A DNA stretch of 64,000 nucleotides from Pandoraea captiosa. GTDB taxonomy: Bacteria; Pseudomonadota; Gammaproteobacteria; Burkholderiales; Burkholderiaceae. Positions within the stretch are counted from its first letter, which is position 1; each line of letters begins with the position of its first letter. Both the position numbers and the translations under genes were made by a program. Positions 1 to 10,449 of the stretch are shown piece after piece. The DNA is taken from contig NZ_CABPSQ010000001.1 in assembly GCF_902459775.1 (NCBI RefSeq), forward strand, positions 1,116,001-1,180,000. The letters run 5' to 3'. Below the pieces are notes generated by a model. It saw only the letters and a list, made by a program, of their open reading frames with translations. It did no database searches and had not been told where the DNA came from.

Positions 1-1248
1 GTGGCCGGACTGACGACGGGTGCGGCAGGCGACTACGGCCTGAATGAGCGCGCCGTAATGCCTCGTGTGAACGTCGACCGGCGCTTGGCGTCCTTCTGGT
101 TTCAAACGTCCTTGCGTGCCCAGGGCTGGTCATCCCCCCCGATGTGGGACCCGATCGCCGGTGACTATCGAACCGAGGATGGCTGGATTCGGTTGCACAC
201 GAACGCCGCGCACCATCGCGCGGCGGCACTGGCGGTGCTCGACGTCGAAGCACAGCGTGAGGACGTGGCGCGCGCCGTGTCGGCGTGGAAAGCCGACGCG
301 CTGGAGCACGCCGTCGTCGCGCAGGGGGGCTGCGCTGCTGCCATGCGCACGCTGGCGCAATGGCGCGAGCATCCGCAAGGCATGGCCGTCGCGGCCGCGC
401 CGCTATTGCAATGGGAGACCTTCGACGCGGCCGATACCTCCCGCCTGCGGCAGTGGAAACCGATGCGCGAGCGGCCGCTGAGCGGCATTCGCGTACTCGA
501 TCTGACACGTATCCTCGCGGGTCCGACGGCCACGCGCTTTCTCGCGGGCTTCGGTGCACAGGTGCTACGCATCGATCCGCCAGGCTGGGACGAAGTCGGC
601 ACGGTGCCCGAAGTCGTGCAGGGCAAGCGATGCGCCCGACTCGACCTGAAGCAGGCGGACGGGCGAGCCGCGCTGGAGGATTTGCTTCGCGACGCGGACA
701 TCGTCGTCCACGGCTACCGGCCCGATGCACTGGAACGTTTGGGACTTGGCGCTGCACGCCGTCGCGAACTCAACCCGGCACTGATCGACATCTCGCTCGA
801 CGCCTATGGCTGGCAAGGTCCCTGGCATACCCGGCGTGGCTTCGACAGTCTGGTGCAGATGAGCACCGGCATCGCCGATGCCGGCATGCGCGCCGCGGGC
901 ACGCAGCGTCCGGTGCCACTGCCCGGCCAGGGCATCGATTACGCGACGGGATATCTCATGGCGGCAGCGGCGGTCCATGCGCTGGCGCTGCGTCAGACGC
1001 GCGGCGCAGGCGCAACGGTCCGTGCGTCGCTCGCGCGCACCGCCCATCTGCTGGTGAGGCATCGCTCGTCGGCCACTGGCCCCACCCCGCTGGCCGAGGA
1101 GACGCCTGCGGACCTGTCGCCGCGCATCGAAGATACGTCATGGGGCCCCGTGCGGCGCGTCGCAACGCCGATGTCGATCGTCGGCACGCCGGTCGATTGG
1201 GCGCTGCCCGCCATGGCGCTGGGTACGGCAACGCCCCGTTGGGCATGA
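1..1248 (+). CDS. CoA-transferase family III (CaiB/BaiF) protein, 5' end cut by the window
   Basis: The frame is open from the first base, so the true start is probably upstream. Residues about 160-340 show a family III CoA-transferase core: LSGIRVLDLTRILAGP, then GFGAQVLRIDPPG and the DIVVHGYRPDALERLGLG segment. Members move CoA between acyl-CoA and carboxylic acids in the cytoplasm. The first 150 or so residues resemble the C-terminal part of another such lobe, which suggests a two-lobe protein, but this is inference. Substrate is unknown. No partner gene follows: the next gene is convergent. Family call is good; the boundary and function are not resolved. Confidence 0.75.
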   Translation: MAGLTTGAAGDYGLNERAVMPRVNVDRRLASFWFQTSLRAQGWSSPPMWDPIAGDYRTEDGWIRLHTNAAHHRAAALAVLDVEAQREDVARAVSAWKADALEHAVVAQGGCAAAMRTLAQWREHPQGMAVAAAPLLQWETFDAADTSRLRQWKPMRERPLSGIRVLDLTRILAGPTATRFLAGFGAQVLRIDPPGWDEVGTVPEVVQGKRCARLDLKQADGRAALEDLLRDADIVVHGYRPDALERLGLGAARRRELNPALIDISLDAYGWQGPWHTRRGFDSLVQMSTGIADAGMRAAGTQRPVPLPGQGIDYATGYLMAAAAVHALALRQTRGAGATVRASLARTAHLLVRHRSSATGPTPLAEETPADLSPRIEDTSWGPVRRVATPMSIVGTPVDWALPAMALGTATPRWA

Positions 1249-1274
1249 GCATGGGGAATCGCTGAGCGCGATGC

Positions 1275-1299
1275 AGGGCGCGTGAGGCACACGCGCCCT
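1275..1299. terminator. GC-rich hairpin between convergent genes, possible terminator
   Basis: Perfect inverted repeat with arms AGGGCGCGTG and CACGCGCCCT around a 5-base loop AGGCA, 27 bases after the CoA-transferase stop. There is no T-run on either side, so it is not a classical intrinsic terminator. Position between convergent genes is what suggests a 3'-end role. Confidence 0.4.
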
Positions 1300-1348
1300 G
1301 ACCTGCTTGCCTCGACGTCCTGATCGATCGTTGATCGTAGATCAATCG

Positions 1349-3124
1349 CTAATCGATTGCATGCCGCCTCGCTTGCCGGGCCGCATGCAATTGGCGCTCA
1401 GCCTGACTGAGCAGCGACGAGAGATTGGGAGGTTCGCCGGTTGGCGCCCCGTGCGCGTCGAACGTCATGGGATCGGCCATCGCAATCCCGAAGCTCGCCG
1501 TGAGCGGCAGCACCTCGCCGTTGGGCAGCTTCAGGGCCGTGGCTTCGATGCGTCCGCGCAGCAGTTCGGCAAACTGGCGTGCTCGCGACTCGTCGAGCAC
1601 GCGAGCCAGCACCACGAAGGCGTCCGCCCCCAACCGCGCCACGACATCTCCCGGCTGCGCCGTGTTCAGGCACACCGCACCCACACGACTCAGCACGTCG
1701 TCGCCCACGCTGTGGCCCCATGCTGCATTGATCTGGGTGAAGTTGTCGATATCGAACTTGATCAGCGTGACCCTGCCCGGCGTTGCCGCGGCGCATAACG
1801 TCTGCGCCTGACGCGCCAGCGCCCGCCAGTTCATCAGTCCGGTCAGCGCGTCGGTGTCTGCGGTCATCTCCAGCTCGCCCAATAACCTCGCGCGTTCGCG
1901 CCGCAACTGCACCAGTTCGACGGCGTTGAGTCGCAATACGCGCAGGGCATCGAACACCGCGCTGATTTGGGGACGCTTCAACGGCACGTCTTCGCCGGGC
2001 ACGGTGGCGTCGAGATTGCCCTGCGCGAGCGAATCCACAAAGCGGGCCGCCGCCTCGAAGGGCAGCACCACCGTGCGTCGGAAGTTGCGCAGAACGAACA
2101 CGATCCCCAACACGAGGATGACCTCGGCCACCGCAGTCAGGATCAACAGCCGCAGTGCGTTGGCGCGCCGCGCCTCGACGTTGTGTTTCGCGCGCGCGAG
2201 CATGCTGTCGCGCAGATCGGTGATTGCGCGCATCGTCGGCACATAGTGAGCGGCGAACTCTGCCGTGGTGATCGCGGGCGGGCGTGGCTGAGCGGCCAAT
2301 GTGCGCACCGTCGCCACGTAATGGAGCCCCGCACCGAAGTACTGCGCGTTCAAAGCGTTGAGCGTGCCGGGGCCGAGTTCCGGCGGCTCCGTCACCCGCG
2401 AAACGATCATGTCGCGAAGCTGGTCGATGCGCCCGAGTGTGCGCTCGATGGTCCGCTGATCCGCTTCGTTGAGCATCTGCCGGGTGGTGAGCGCGGCGGT
2501 GAAGTGCGAACCGAGTTGTCCCGCGTGTTCGCGAAGATCGGCCGCCAGTCGGGCAAGGATGATGTAGTGGAGTGCGTCCGGCGCGCCACGCGACACGACG
2601 TCGATACGCGACGACGCAACCGGCGTGAAATCGGCGATGACGCGAACCATGCGCTCGACAGCGTCGCGCACGGCCGCGTCGCTGCGCAACTCGCGCGGAC
2701 GCTGCACCAGCAGGTCGACATTCGCGCTCGCCGCCGCGAGGTCGAGTCGTGCCCGTTCGACGGCGCGCAGACTACTCGCGCATTGACCGCATCGGTCGGA
2801 CGAGAGCACGGTGAGCAACGCCTGAAGACGCGCGTTGGTCGCATCGCGCGCGTTCCGCAGCGCGATGACCGAGGCGTCGGGCAGCGGAAGGTCTGCGCCG
2901 AGCACGGCGTTGGCCGGCCCGCGTTCAGCAGACGCTTTCTCCATCGCCAGCAACGTGGCGCGCAACGCTTCGAGGGCGAGCTCGGCGTCGCTGGCCTGGC
3001 GGTAAGTTCCCCAGGCCAAGACAAGCAGGCCACTACAAAGGATGACGACAGCGGAGACAACGGCGAGGTTCTGTAACCGGAGACGACCGGTGAACGAACC
3101 GGCCGAGAGTAACTTGCGCTTCAT
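1349..3124 (-). CDS. Membrane GGDEF-family protein with degenerate active-site motif
   Basis: 591 aa from the ATG at 3124; a longer frame upstream lacks typical N-terminal character, while this start leads straight into MKRKLL and a membrane segment near residues 17-40. A large, probably periplasmic sensor region follows (to about 325), then a second membrane segment ILTAVAEVILVLGIVFVL, a HAMP-like linker and a C-terminal GGDEF domain (TDALTGLMNWRAL, FDIDNFTQINAAWGHSVGDD). The signature that should read GG[DE]EF is GADAF at residues 499-503, and there is no RxxD inhibitory site. Diguanylate cyclase activity is therefore doubtful; it may bind nucleotide or act as a receptor. Monocistronic, with a 224-bp gap to fadH upstream. 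Confidence 0.8.
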   Translation of the reverse strand: MKRKLLSAGSFTGRLRLQNLAVVSAVVILCSGLLVLAWGTYRQASDAELALEALRATLLAMEKASAERGPANAVLGADLPLPDASVIALRNARDATNARLQALLTVLSSDRCGQCASSLRAVERARLDLAAASANVDLLVQRPRELRSDAAVRDAVERMVRVIADFTPVASSRIDVVSRGAPDALHYIILARLAADLREHAGQLGSHFTAALTTRQMLNEADQRTIERTLGRIDQLRDMIVSRVTEPPELGPGTLNALNAQYFGAGLHYVATVRTLAAQPRPPAITTAEFAAHYVPTMRAITDLRDSMLARAKHNVEARRANALRLLILTAVAEVILVLGIVFVLRNFRRTVVLPFEAAARFVDSLAQGNLDATVPGEDVPLKRPQISAVFDALRVLRLNAVELVQLRRERARLLGELEMTADTDALTGLMNWRALARQAQTLCAAATPGRVTLIKFDIDNFTQINAAWGHSVGDDVLSRVGAVCLNTAQPGDVVARLGADAFVVLARVLDESRARQFAELLRGRIEATALKLPNGEVLPLTASFGIAMADPMTFDAHGAPTGEPPNLSSLLSQAERQLHAARQARRHAID

Positions 3125-3348
3125 TGACGATGACACCGTCGGCCACACGGTACAGGTTCCCACTGAGGCCGCTGCGAAGACACCGTGACGGCGCACCGTA
3201 ACGGTGGCGATCCGCAGCGTGCCGCGGAAACGTCGTGCCCGGCACTTGGCACGTACGCTTGGCATCGTGAAACCGCCTTCAGTCAGCGGGATTCACGAGG
3301 CGTCATTCTCTCACAACGGTATGCTGCGCCCCGCGTGGCTCTCTAAAG

Positions 3349-5520
<2,172 letters not shown>

Positions 5521-5543
5521 TTAGAGTCCCTAGACTACCGGGC

Positions 5544-6122
5544 ATGCCGCTTGCCCACGCCCTGATGACCTCGCTGCTGGAAAAGCCCTCGTCGGGGTAT
5601 GACCTCGCACGCCGGTTCGACAAGTCCATCGGCTTCTTCTGGCGTGCCACGCATCAGCAAATCTACCGTGAGCTGGCCCGTATGGAGGCGGCCGGGTGGA
5701 TCGACTCGATGGCTGCCCCGGATGGCGGGCGAACCCGCAAGCGGGTCTACCGGGTGCGCGACGCCGGGCGTGACGAACTGCTGGCCTGGGCCGGCACACG
5801 GACCGAACCGTCCGATCTGCGTGACGACCTCATGGTCCGCCTGCGCGCGGACGCCGCCATCGGTCCGCTAGGCCTGCAACCCGAACTGGCGCGCCGCGCA
5901 GCGCTTCACGCGCAAAAGCTGGCGGCGTATCAGGCGATCGAGGCGCGGGATTTTCCGTCAGACGAAACCGCCCCGCCGCCCACTCGGGAAGCCACGCTGC
6001 AACGCCACATCCTCCGACTGGGCGTACGGTACGAACAGGGCTGGCTCGACTGGACCCGCGAGGCCTTGCAGTTGCTGGCGCACTGGGACGGCACGGACAG
6101 CGGGGACACTCAGTCGCCCTGA
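5544..6122 (+). CDS. PadR-family transcriptional regulator
   Basis: 192 aa from ATG 5544 (MPLAHALMTSLLEKPSSGYD), the usual opening of PadR proteins. The N-terminal winged helix covers about residues 1-85 (SGYDLARRFDKSIGFFWRAT, then QIYRELARMEAAGWI and the basic wing GRTRKRVYRV). The remaining part is the helical PadR C-terminal (Vir-like) dimerisation region. PadR proteins are usually repressors released by small aromatic or lipophilic ligands. Divergent from the FadH-type reductase, with two ATGCAAC palindromes in the 173-bp gap, so the likely job is control of that gene and itself. Confidence 0.85.
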   Translation: MPLAHALMTSLLEKPSSGYDLARRFDKSIGFFWRATHQQIYRELARMEAAGWIDSMAAPDGGRTRKRVYRVRDAGRDELLAWAGTRTEPSDLRDDLMVRLRADAAIGPLGLQPELARRAALHAQKLAAYQAIEARDFPSDETAPPPTREATLQRHILRLGVRYEQGWLDWTREALQLLAHWDGTDSGDTQSP

Positions 6123-6186
6123 CGTGATCGCTCCCGCTTGGGATTTCGTCCCATTTTCTTGTCAACGGACGGGACATCTGGCGCGT

Positions 6187-6208
6187 TTAACGTGAGAATC
6201 GACGTTAA
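6187..6208. promoter_or_regulatory. Inverted repeat upstream of the beta-propeller gene
   Basis: Arms TTAACGT and ACGTTAA, perfect over 7 bp, separated by 8 bp, about 110 bp before the propeller gene start. Could be an operator for the 6318-8372 gene pair. No regulator gene is adjacent in that direction. Confidence 0.35.
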
Positions 6209-6317
6209 GTTGGTCTACCGGTTGGTTGCCGATCGAGCACCGATTGGGTAACCGATCGTGTGCATCGGCATATCTGACCGGCAAACGTCACCGTTTTTCG
6301 CCCTACCCTAGGCATTC

Positions 6318-7355
6318 ATGGTGTTTTCTTCCAAGCTCCTCAAGCTTTCCTGGCTGGCCAGTCGTTTTCGCGCCGCGACGACGTTCTCGATGCTGGTTGC
6401 CGCCACGCTCCCGTTGACCGTTTCGTCCGCCCACGCCGGCACGGTAATCGTGCTGGACTCTGGTGCTGCGCAGCTCTCCCTCATCGATCAGGCCTCGCAT
6501 AAGGTCGTCGGCACGATGCCCACCGGCAAAGAGCCGCATCACCTCATGATTACGCCCGACGAGCGTTCGCTGATCGTGGCCAACTCGGTCTCGAACAGCC
6601 TGATGTTCCTCGATCCGAACACCGGCAAGTTCCAGCGCCAGGTGGCCGATATCGACGATCCGTACCAACTCGGCTTCTCGCCCGATCGCAAGTGGTTCGT
6701 CACGGCGGCGCTGCGCCTCGATCGCGTTGATCTCTATCACTACGACGGCGAAAACGTCACGGTGGCCAAGCGGATTCCCCTGGCCAAGACGCCGAGCCAC
6801 ATGACGTTCTCGTCCGACAGCAAGACGGTCTTCGTGACGTTGCAGGATTCGGGCGAAGTGGTGGCCATCGACCTGCCGACACAGACTGTGAAATGGCGCA
6901 TGCCGGTCGGCAAGACCCCGGCTGGCCTTTGGATGACGCCGGGCGACAAGTACCTGCTCGTGGGCATGACCGGCGAGGACGACGTCGCCGTGGTGGACTG
7001 GCGCACCCAGAAGGTCGTCAAGCGTATCCAGACCGGACGCGGCGCCCACAACTTCCGCTCGCTCTCCGACGGCCGTCACATTGCCGTGAGCAACCGGGTC
7101 GAGAGCACCATCAGCATCATCGATTACGAAACGCTCACCAAGGTGGCCGACATCACCGGTCTGATGCCGGGACCGGACGATATGGAATTGTCCGCGGATA
7201 AACGCTATCTTTGGGTAACGTTCCGGTTTGCACGCCACGTTGGCGTGATCGACCTGCCCGCGCGCAAGCTGGTCGACACGATTGCCGTCAACCGGTCGCC
7301 ACACGGCATTTACTTTGCCGATCGGGCGCCCGTACTTTCGCCGAATCCGGACTGA
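6318..7355 (+). CDS. Secreted YVTN-type beta-propeller protein
   Basis: 345 aa. A signal peptide is visible (basic start, hydrophobic FSMLVAATLPLTV, then SSAHA before GTVIVLD), so the protein is exported to the periplasm or surface. The mature part is a series of repeats of the YVTN/cytochrome cd1-like type, with turns such as MPTGKEPHHLMITPDERSLI, MPVGKTPAGLWMTPGDKYLL and IAVNRSPHGIYFA. Such propellers serve as binding scaffolds or as enzyme accessory proteins; no catalytic motif is recognisable. The stop lies 12 bp before the fatty-acid hydroxylase gene, so the two are almost certainly cotranscribed. Confidence 0.8.
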   Translation: MVFSSKLLKLSWLASRFRAATTFSMLVAATLPLTVSSAHAGTVIVLDSGAAQLSLIDQASHKVVGTMPTGKEPHHLMITPDERSLIVANSVSNSLMFLDPNTGKFQRQVADIDDPYQLGFSPDRKWFVTAALRLDRVDLYHYDGENVTVAKRIPLAKTPSHMTFSSDSKTVFVTLQDSGEVVAIDLPTQTVKWRMPVGKTPAGLWMTPGDKYLLVGMTGEDDVAVVDWRTQKVVKRIQTGRGAHNFRSLSDGRHIAVSNRVESTISIIDYETLTKVADITGLMPGPDDMELSADKRYLWVTFRFARHVGVIDLPARKLVDTIAVNRSPHGIYFADRAPVLSPNPD

Positions 7356-7367
7356 CAGAACCGACAG

Positions 7368-8372
7368 ATGATTCAGGAAGCTCTCAACTTCGTCGATAGC
7401 GGCATTTCTGCCGTTCAGACCCTCATCTACGTCGATGTGGTGCAGCCGTTGCTGTTCCACTTCAACTTGATGGGCTATGACGACGATATCTACGACGCCC
7501 TTTATCTCGTCATCATCGGGGTCATGCAGGTGGGGTTGACGTATGTGCTGCTGCGTCCCCTCGAAGCCTTGCGCCCGGTGGAGCGATGGCAGGATCGCAA
7601 GCAGGTCCGTGCGGACGTGATTTACACCTGGATCGCCAAGCTCGGCATTCTGAATTTGCTGTTCTTCATCGTGCTGCAACCGGTTTTCAACGAATTGCAG
7701 AGCCAGATGGTGATTCACGGGTTGCCGAGCGTCGACCTCGACGGGTTGTATCCCGGCGTGACCGACCAGCCCATCGTTTCGTTCCTGATGTACCTCACGG
7801 TGCTGGACTTTGCCGGTTACTGGTATCACCGCTGGCAGCATCGCTTCGGCGTCTGGTGGGAACTGCACGCCGTGCACCACAGCCAGCAACAGATGTCCCT
7901 GTGGTCGGACGACCGGAATCACTTCCTCGACGATATCGTTCAGGCTGCGTTCTTCGCAGCGATCGCTCTGTTCATCGGCGTGCAGCCGGCACAGTACGTC
8001 GTGCTCGTGGCCGTGGGCAACTTCCTGCAAAGCGTGCAGCACGTCAATGCCCGGCTGCCTTATGGTCCTGTGCTCGAACGCCTGATCGTGAGCCCGACCT
8101 TCCATCGTCGCCATCACGCGATCGGTTACGGTCACGAGGGCACCCGCTACGGCTGCAACTTCGGGGTGCTTTTCCCGTGGTGGGATATGCTGTTTCGCAC
8201 GGCGTCATGGGAGCGCACCGTCGAGCCGACGGGCATTCGCGACCAGTTGCCCGCGCCGGAGGGCCGGTCCCGTCGCTACGGCATGGGGGTGATCGCACAG
8301 CAGGTCCGCGCCCTGGGTCGCATCGCCAAACGTCTTGCGCCGCGCCGCACGTCGCCGCGCCAGCCAGTCTGA
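7368..8372 (+). CDS. Membrane di-iron hydroxylase/desaturase (sterol desaturase family)
   Basis: 334 aa integral membrane protein. It carries the three histidine boxes of the fatty-acid hydroxylase superfamily: H154-RWQ-H158, H167-AV-HH (170-171) and H246-RR-HH (249-250). These ligate two irons for O2-dependent hydroxylation or desaturation of lipid substrates at the inner membrane. Several hydrophobic helices surround the boxes (residues about 42-62, 90-106, 190-222). Cotranscribed with the upstream secreted propeller. Substrate cannot be read from the sequence; sterols are unlikely in such bacteria, so a fatty acyl, hopanoid or lipid A type substrate is more plausible (inference). Confidence 0.82.
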   Translation: MIQEALNFVDSGISAVQTLIYVDVVQPLLFHFNLMGYDDDIYDALYLVIIGVMQVGLTYVLLRPLEALRPVERWQDRKQVRADVIYTWIAKLGILNLLFFIVLQPVFNELQSQMVIHGLPSVDLDGLYPGVTDQPIVSFLMYLTVLDFAGYWYHRWQHRFGVWWELHAVHHSQQQMSLWSDDRNHFLDDIVQAAFFAAIALFIGVQPAQYVVLVAVGNFLQSVQHVNARLPYGPVLERLIVSPTFHRRHHAIGYGHEGTRYGCNFGVLFPWWDMLFRTASWERTVEPTGIRDQLPAPEGRSRRYGMGVIAQQVRALGRIAKRLAPRRTSPRQPV

Positions 8373-8441
8373 CGCGGTTGCGCAGCCGGGATCAGCGCTC
8401 GGCTGGCGCCCGCACCTCCGGCTAGATCCAGCCGAATTCAA

Positions 8442-9140
8442 TCACTTCGCACCGGCAGCCGTCGGCGCCGCGCAGCAACGCGTGGCGTCGATGGACTTGC
8501 CGCGACACGCGCTCAGCGACGGCGTTGTCCGGCAGAGCAGCGCCTGATACGGCCAACCGTATCGAAATCCCTTGTCGAGCATGCAAAGCTGGGCCGATGC
8601 CACGTCGTTGCGCTTCATGGTGTCGGACGGCATGTCGAAATCGGTATAGCCGCAGGCGGCCATTTCGCGCCTGACCGTGGCGAGATCCGTATTGGGGCGC
8701 GTCCAGTCGGTGTAGGCAGGCTTTGCGCGCCGCCCGGATGATGGCGCGGCCGGATCGATGTTGTCTGCGGCGACGAACGTTTTTGGCCGTGCCACATTGG
8801 CACAGGCCGGTAACTGTGGGGAATAGGTGCACAGAATCTGCCCATCCTGATACTGGAAGCCGTCGTCCACCATGCACAGTTCGGCCCTGGCCCACTCGTT
8901 TGTGGTCAACTCGCTCGTGCTGACATGGGCGGCATCGGGAAACCCGCAAGACAGCATGGCATGGCGCACACCCTGTTCATCGATGCCCGGCTTTTTCCAG
9001 AGTGTATAGAGCGCCGGCGCCGGCTGAAACGGACGAGTCACGCAAGCGCCAAGCCCGAGGGCGCCGCCAATGCACATGACGGCAACGCGCAACACCGTCC
9101 ACTTGACCGTCCGAAAAACGCGGACGCGATACCTCAGCAT
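8442..9140 (-). CDS. Putative lipoprotein with two copies of a four-cysteine module
   Basis: 232 aa from ATG 9140, with GAGG a few bases upstream. N-terminus is basic, then hydrophobic (VLRVAVMCIGGALGLGAC), with a lipobox-like GLGAC. I do not recognise the family. The rest is two similar modules: first from LYTLWKKPGIDEQGVRHAML, second from YTDWTRPNTDLATVRREMAA. Each has a W-x(2)-P start, VR-x(2)-M, CG[FY], an [AS]xLCM-x-D[DK]GF[RQ]Y block and two later cysteines. Four conserved Cys per module suggest disulfides in the periplasm. The gene stands alone, divergent from the DUF4105 gene. Confidence 0.7.
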   Translation of the reverse strand: MLRYRVRVFRTVKWTVLRVAVMCIGGALGLGACVTRPFQPAPALYTLWKKPGIDEQGVRHAMLSCGFPDAAHVSTSELTTNEWARAELCMVDDGFQYQDGQILCTYSPQLPACANVARPKTFVAADNIDPAAPSSGRRAKPAYTDWTRPNTDLATVRREMAACGYTDFDMPSDTMKRNDVASAQLCMLDKGFRYGWPYQALLCRTTPSLSACRGKSIDATRCCAAPTAAGAK

Positions 9141-9375
9141 GCCAACCTCATGAAGTCCCCGATATTGTGTTGTCCGACGAAATTCGTCGATGGGCTCGCA
9201 TTGTAGCGCCCGCATTGCCGCACCACTACCGCGGCACTGCCGCACCTATCGCGTCGCTTCCCCGAAGACCTGACTCACGCTATGCTGCGCGCAGTGGTAC
9301 GCTCGCCGGCCCAAGGCTCGCGAATTGCCGCGAACCGTCTGTGCGGCGACCGCCCCGGATCGAATTCAGCGACAT

Positions 9376-10449
9376 ATGGTGCAACTGCAATCCCATGCTG
9401 GCGACGCCCTCGTCAGCCATCACATCGCGTGGTACGTCTATGTGCTGCGCGCACTCCTCGCCCTGCTCGTGCTCGGCGCATGCGCCTGGGGATCGATGGC
9501 GCTCGCCTATCGGTGCCCGGGGCCTGCACCCGTGCGTTATGGCGTTATCGCGCTATGGGCGTTGCTGGGCATCGCCGCCATCGTCGCTTTGCTGCGCGTG
9601 CGCGCGGGCGTGCCGCTCAGGGGCTGGCCGCTCGGTTTTCTGGTTGCGATGATCCTGCTTGTCGGCTGGTGGCAGACGATCCGGCCATCCAACGATCGCG
9701 ATTGGGCCGCCGATGTCGCCCAGCGCCTCAACTCCCGACGCGATGGCTCACACGTCACCCTGCATAACGTGCGTAACTTCGAATGGCGCACAGAAACCGA
9801 CTTCACGCCACGGTGGGAAACGCGCGACTACGATCTGGACAAGCTCGTGAGCGCCGATCTGGTGCTGTCCTACTGGATGGGACCGGCCATCGCGCATACC
9901 CTGGTGTCGTTCGGGTTCGAGGACGGCAAGCGCGTCGTGTTCTCGATCGAGATCCGCAAGAAACAAGGGCAGAAATTCTCGGCCATCGGGGGGTTCTTCA
10001 AGGACTTCGAGGCAACGCTGGTCGCCGCCGACGAACGCGACATCCTGCGCGTGCGCAGCAACGTACGCGGCGAGACAACCTATCTTTATCACCTGAATAT
10101 CCCGTCTGCGGCGCTGCGCCAGGTCTTCCTCGGCTATCTCGAGCGCGCCCGAGAGCTGGACAGCGAGCCCGCCTGGTACAACACGCTCACCAGCAATTGC
10201 ACGACCATCGTTTTCGAGATCGCACGGCTTATCGCCCCCGGGCTGCCGCTCGATTATCGTTTGCTGCTCTCAGGTTACTTCGCCGAATATGCCTACGATC
10301 AGGGAGGCCTGACGCCGGGCTTCACCTATGCGCAACTGCATGAGCGCGGCAACTTCGTGCAACGCGCGCTGGCTGCGGGCGATGCGCCGGACTTCTCGGC
10401 GCGCATTCGCGACGGGGTGCCGGGCGACGATCCGAAGGTGATCCCATGA
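9376..10449 (+). CDS. DUF4105 membrane protein
   Basis: 357 aa from ATG 9376; a TTG at 9325 would add 17 residues. Three hydrophobic segments occupy the first 105 residues (VLRALLALLVLGACAWGS, YGVIALWALLGIAAIVALL, GFLVAMILLVGWW), followed by a soluble, probably periplasmic, DUF4105 domain. The domain hallmark is the Asn-Cys-Thr segment WYNTLTSNCTTIVFEIA near residues 270-285, where the Cys is the likely active residue of a papain/NlpC-like fold; DUF4105 also occurs in lacto-N-biosidase-type proteins. Function is unknown. The stop overlaps the start of the next gene (ATGA), so the two are translationally coupled and probably work on the same envelope substrate. Confidence 0.78.
   Translation: MVQLQSHAGDALVSHHIAWYVYVLRALLALLVLGACAWGSMALAYRCPGPAPVRYGVIALWALLGIAAIVALLRVRAGVPLRGWPLGFLVAMILLVGWWQTIRPSNDRDWAADVAQRLNSRRDGSHVTLHNVRNFEWRTETDFTPRWETRDYDLDKLVSADLVLSYWMGPAIAHTLVSFGFEDGKRVVFSIEIRKKQGQKFSAIGGFFKDFEATLVAADERDILRVRSNVRGETTYLYHLNIPSAALRQVFLGYLERARELDSEPAWYNTLTSNCTTIVFEIARLIAPGLPLDYRLLLSGYFAEYAYDQGGLTPGFTYAQLHERGNFVQRALAAGDAPDFSARIRDGVPGDDPKVIP

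Noticed and set aside
6303-8135. 610-residue open frame on the minus strand
   Set aside because: It is antisense to the propeller and hydroxylase genes, both of which have signal or catalytic motifs; the frame itself is His/Arg/Asp-rich noise.
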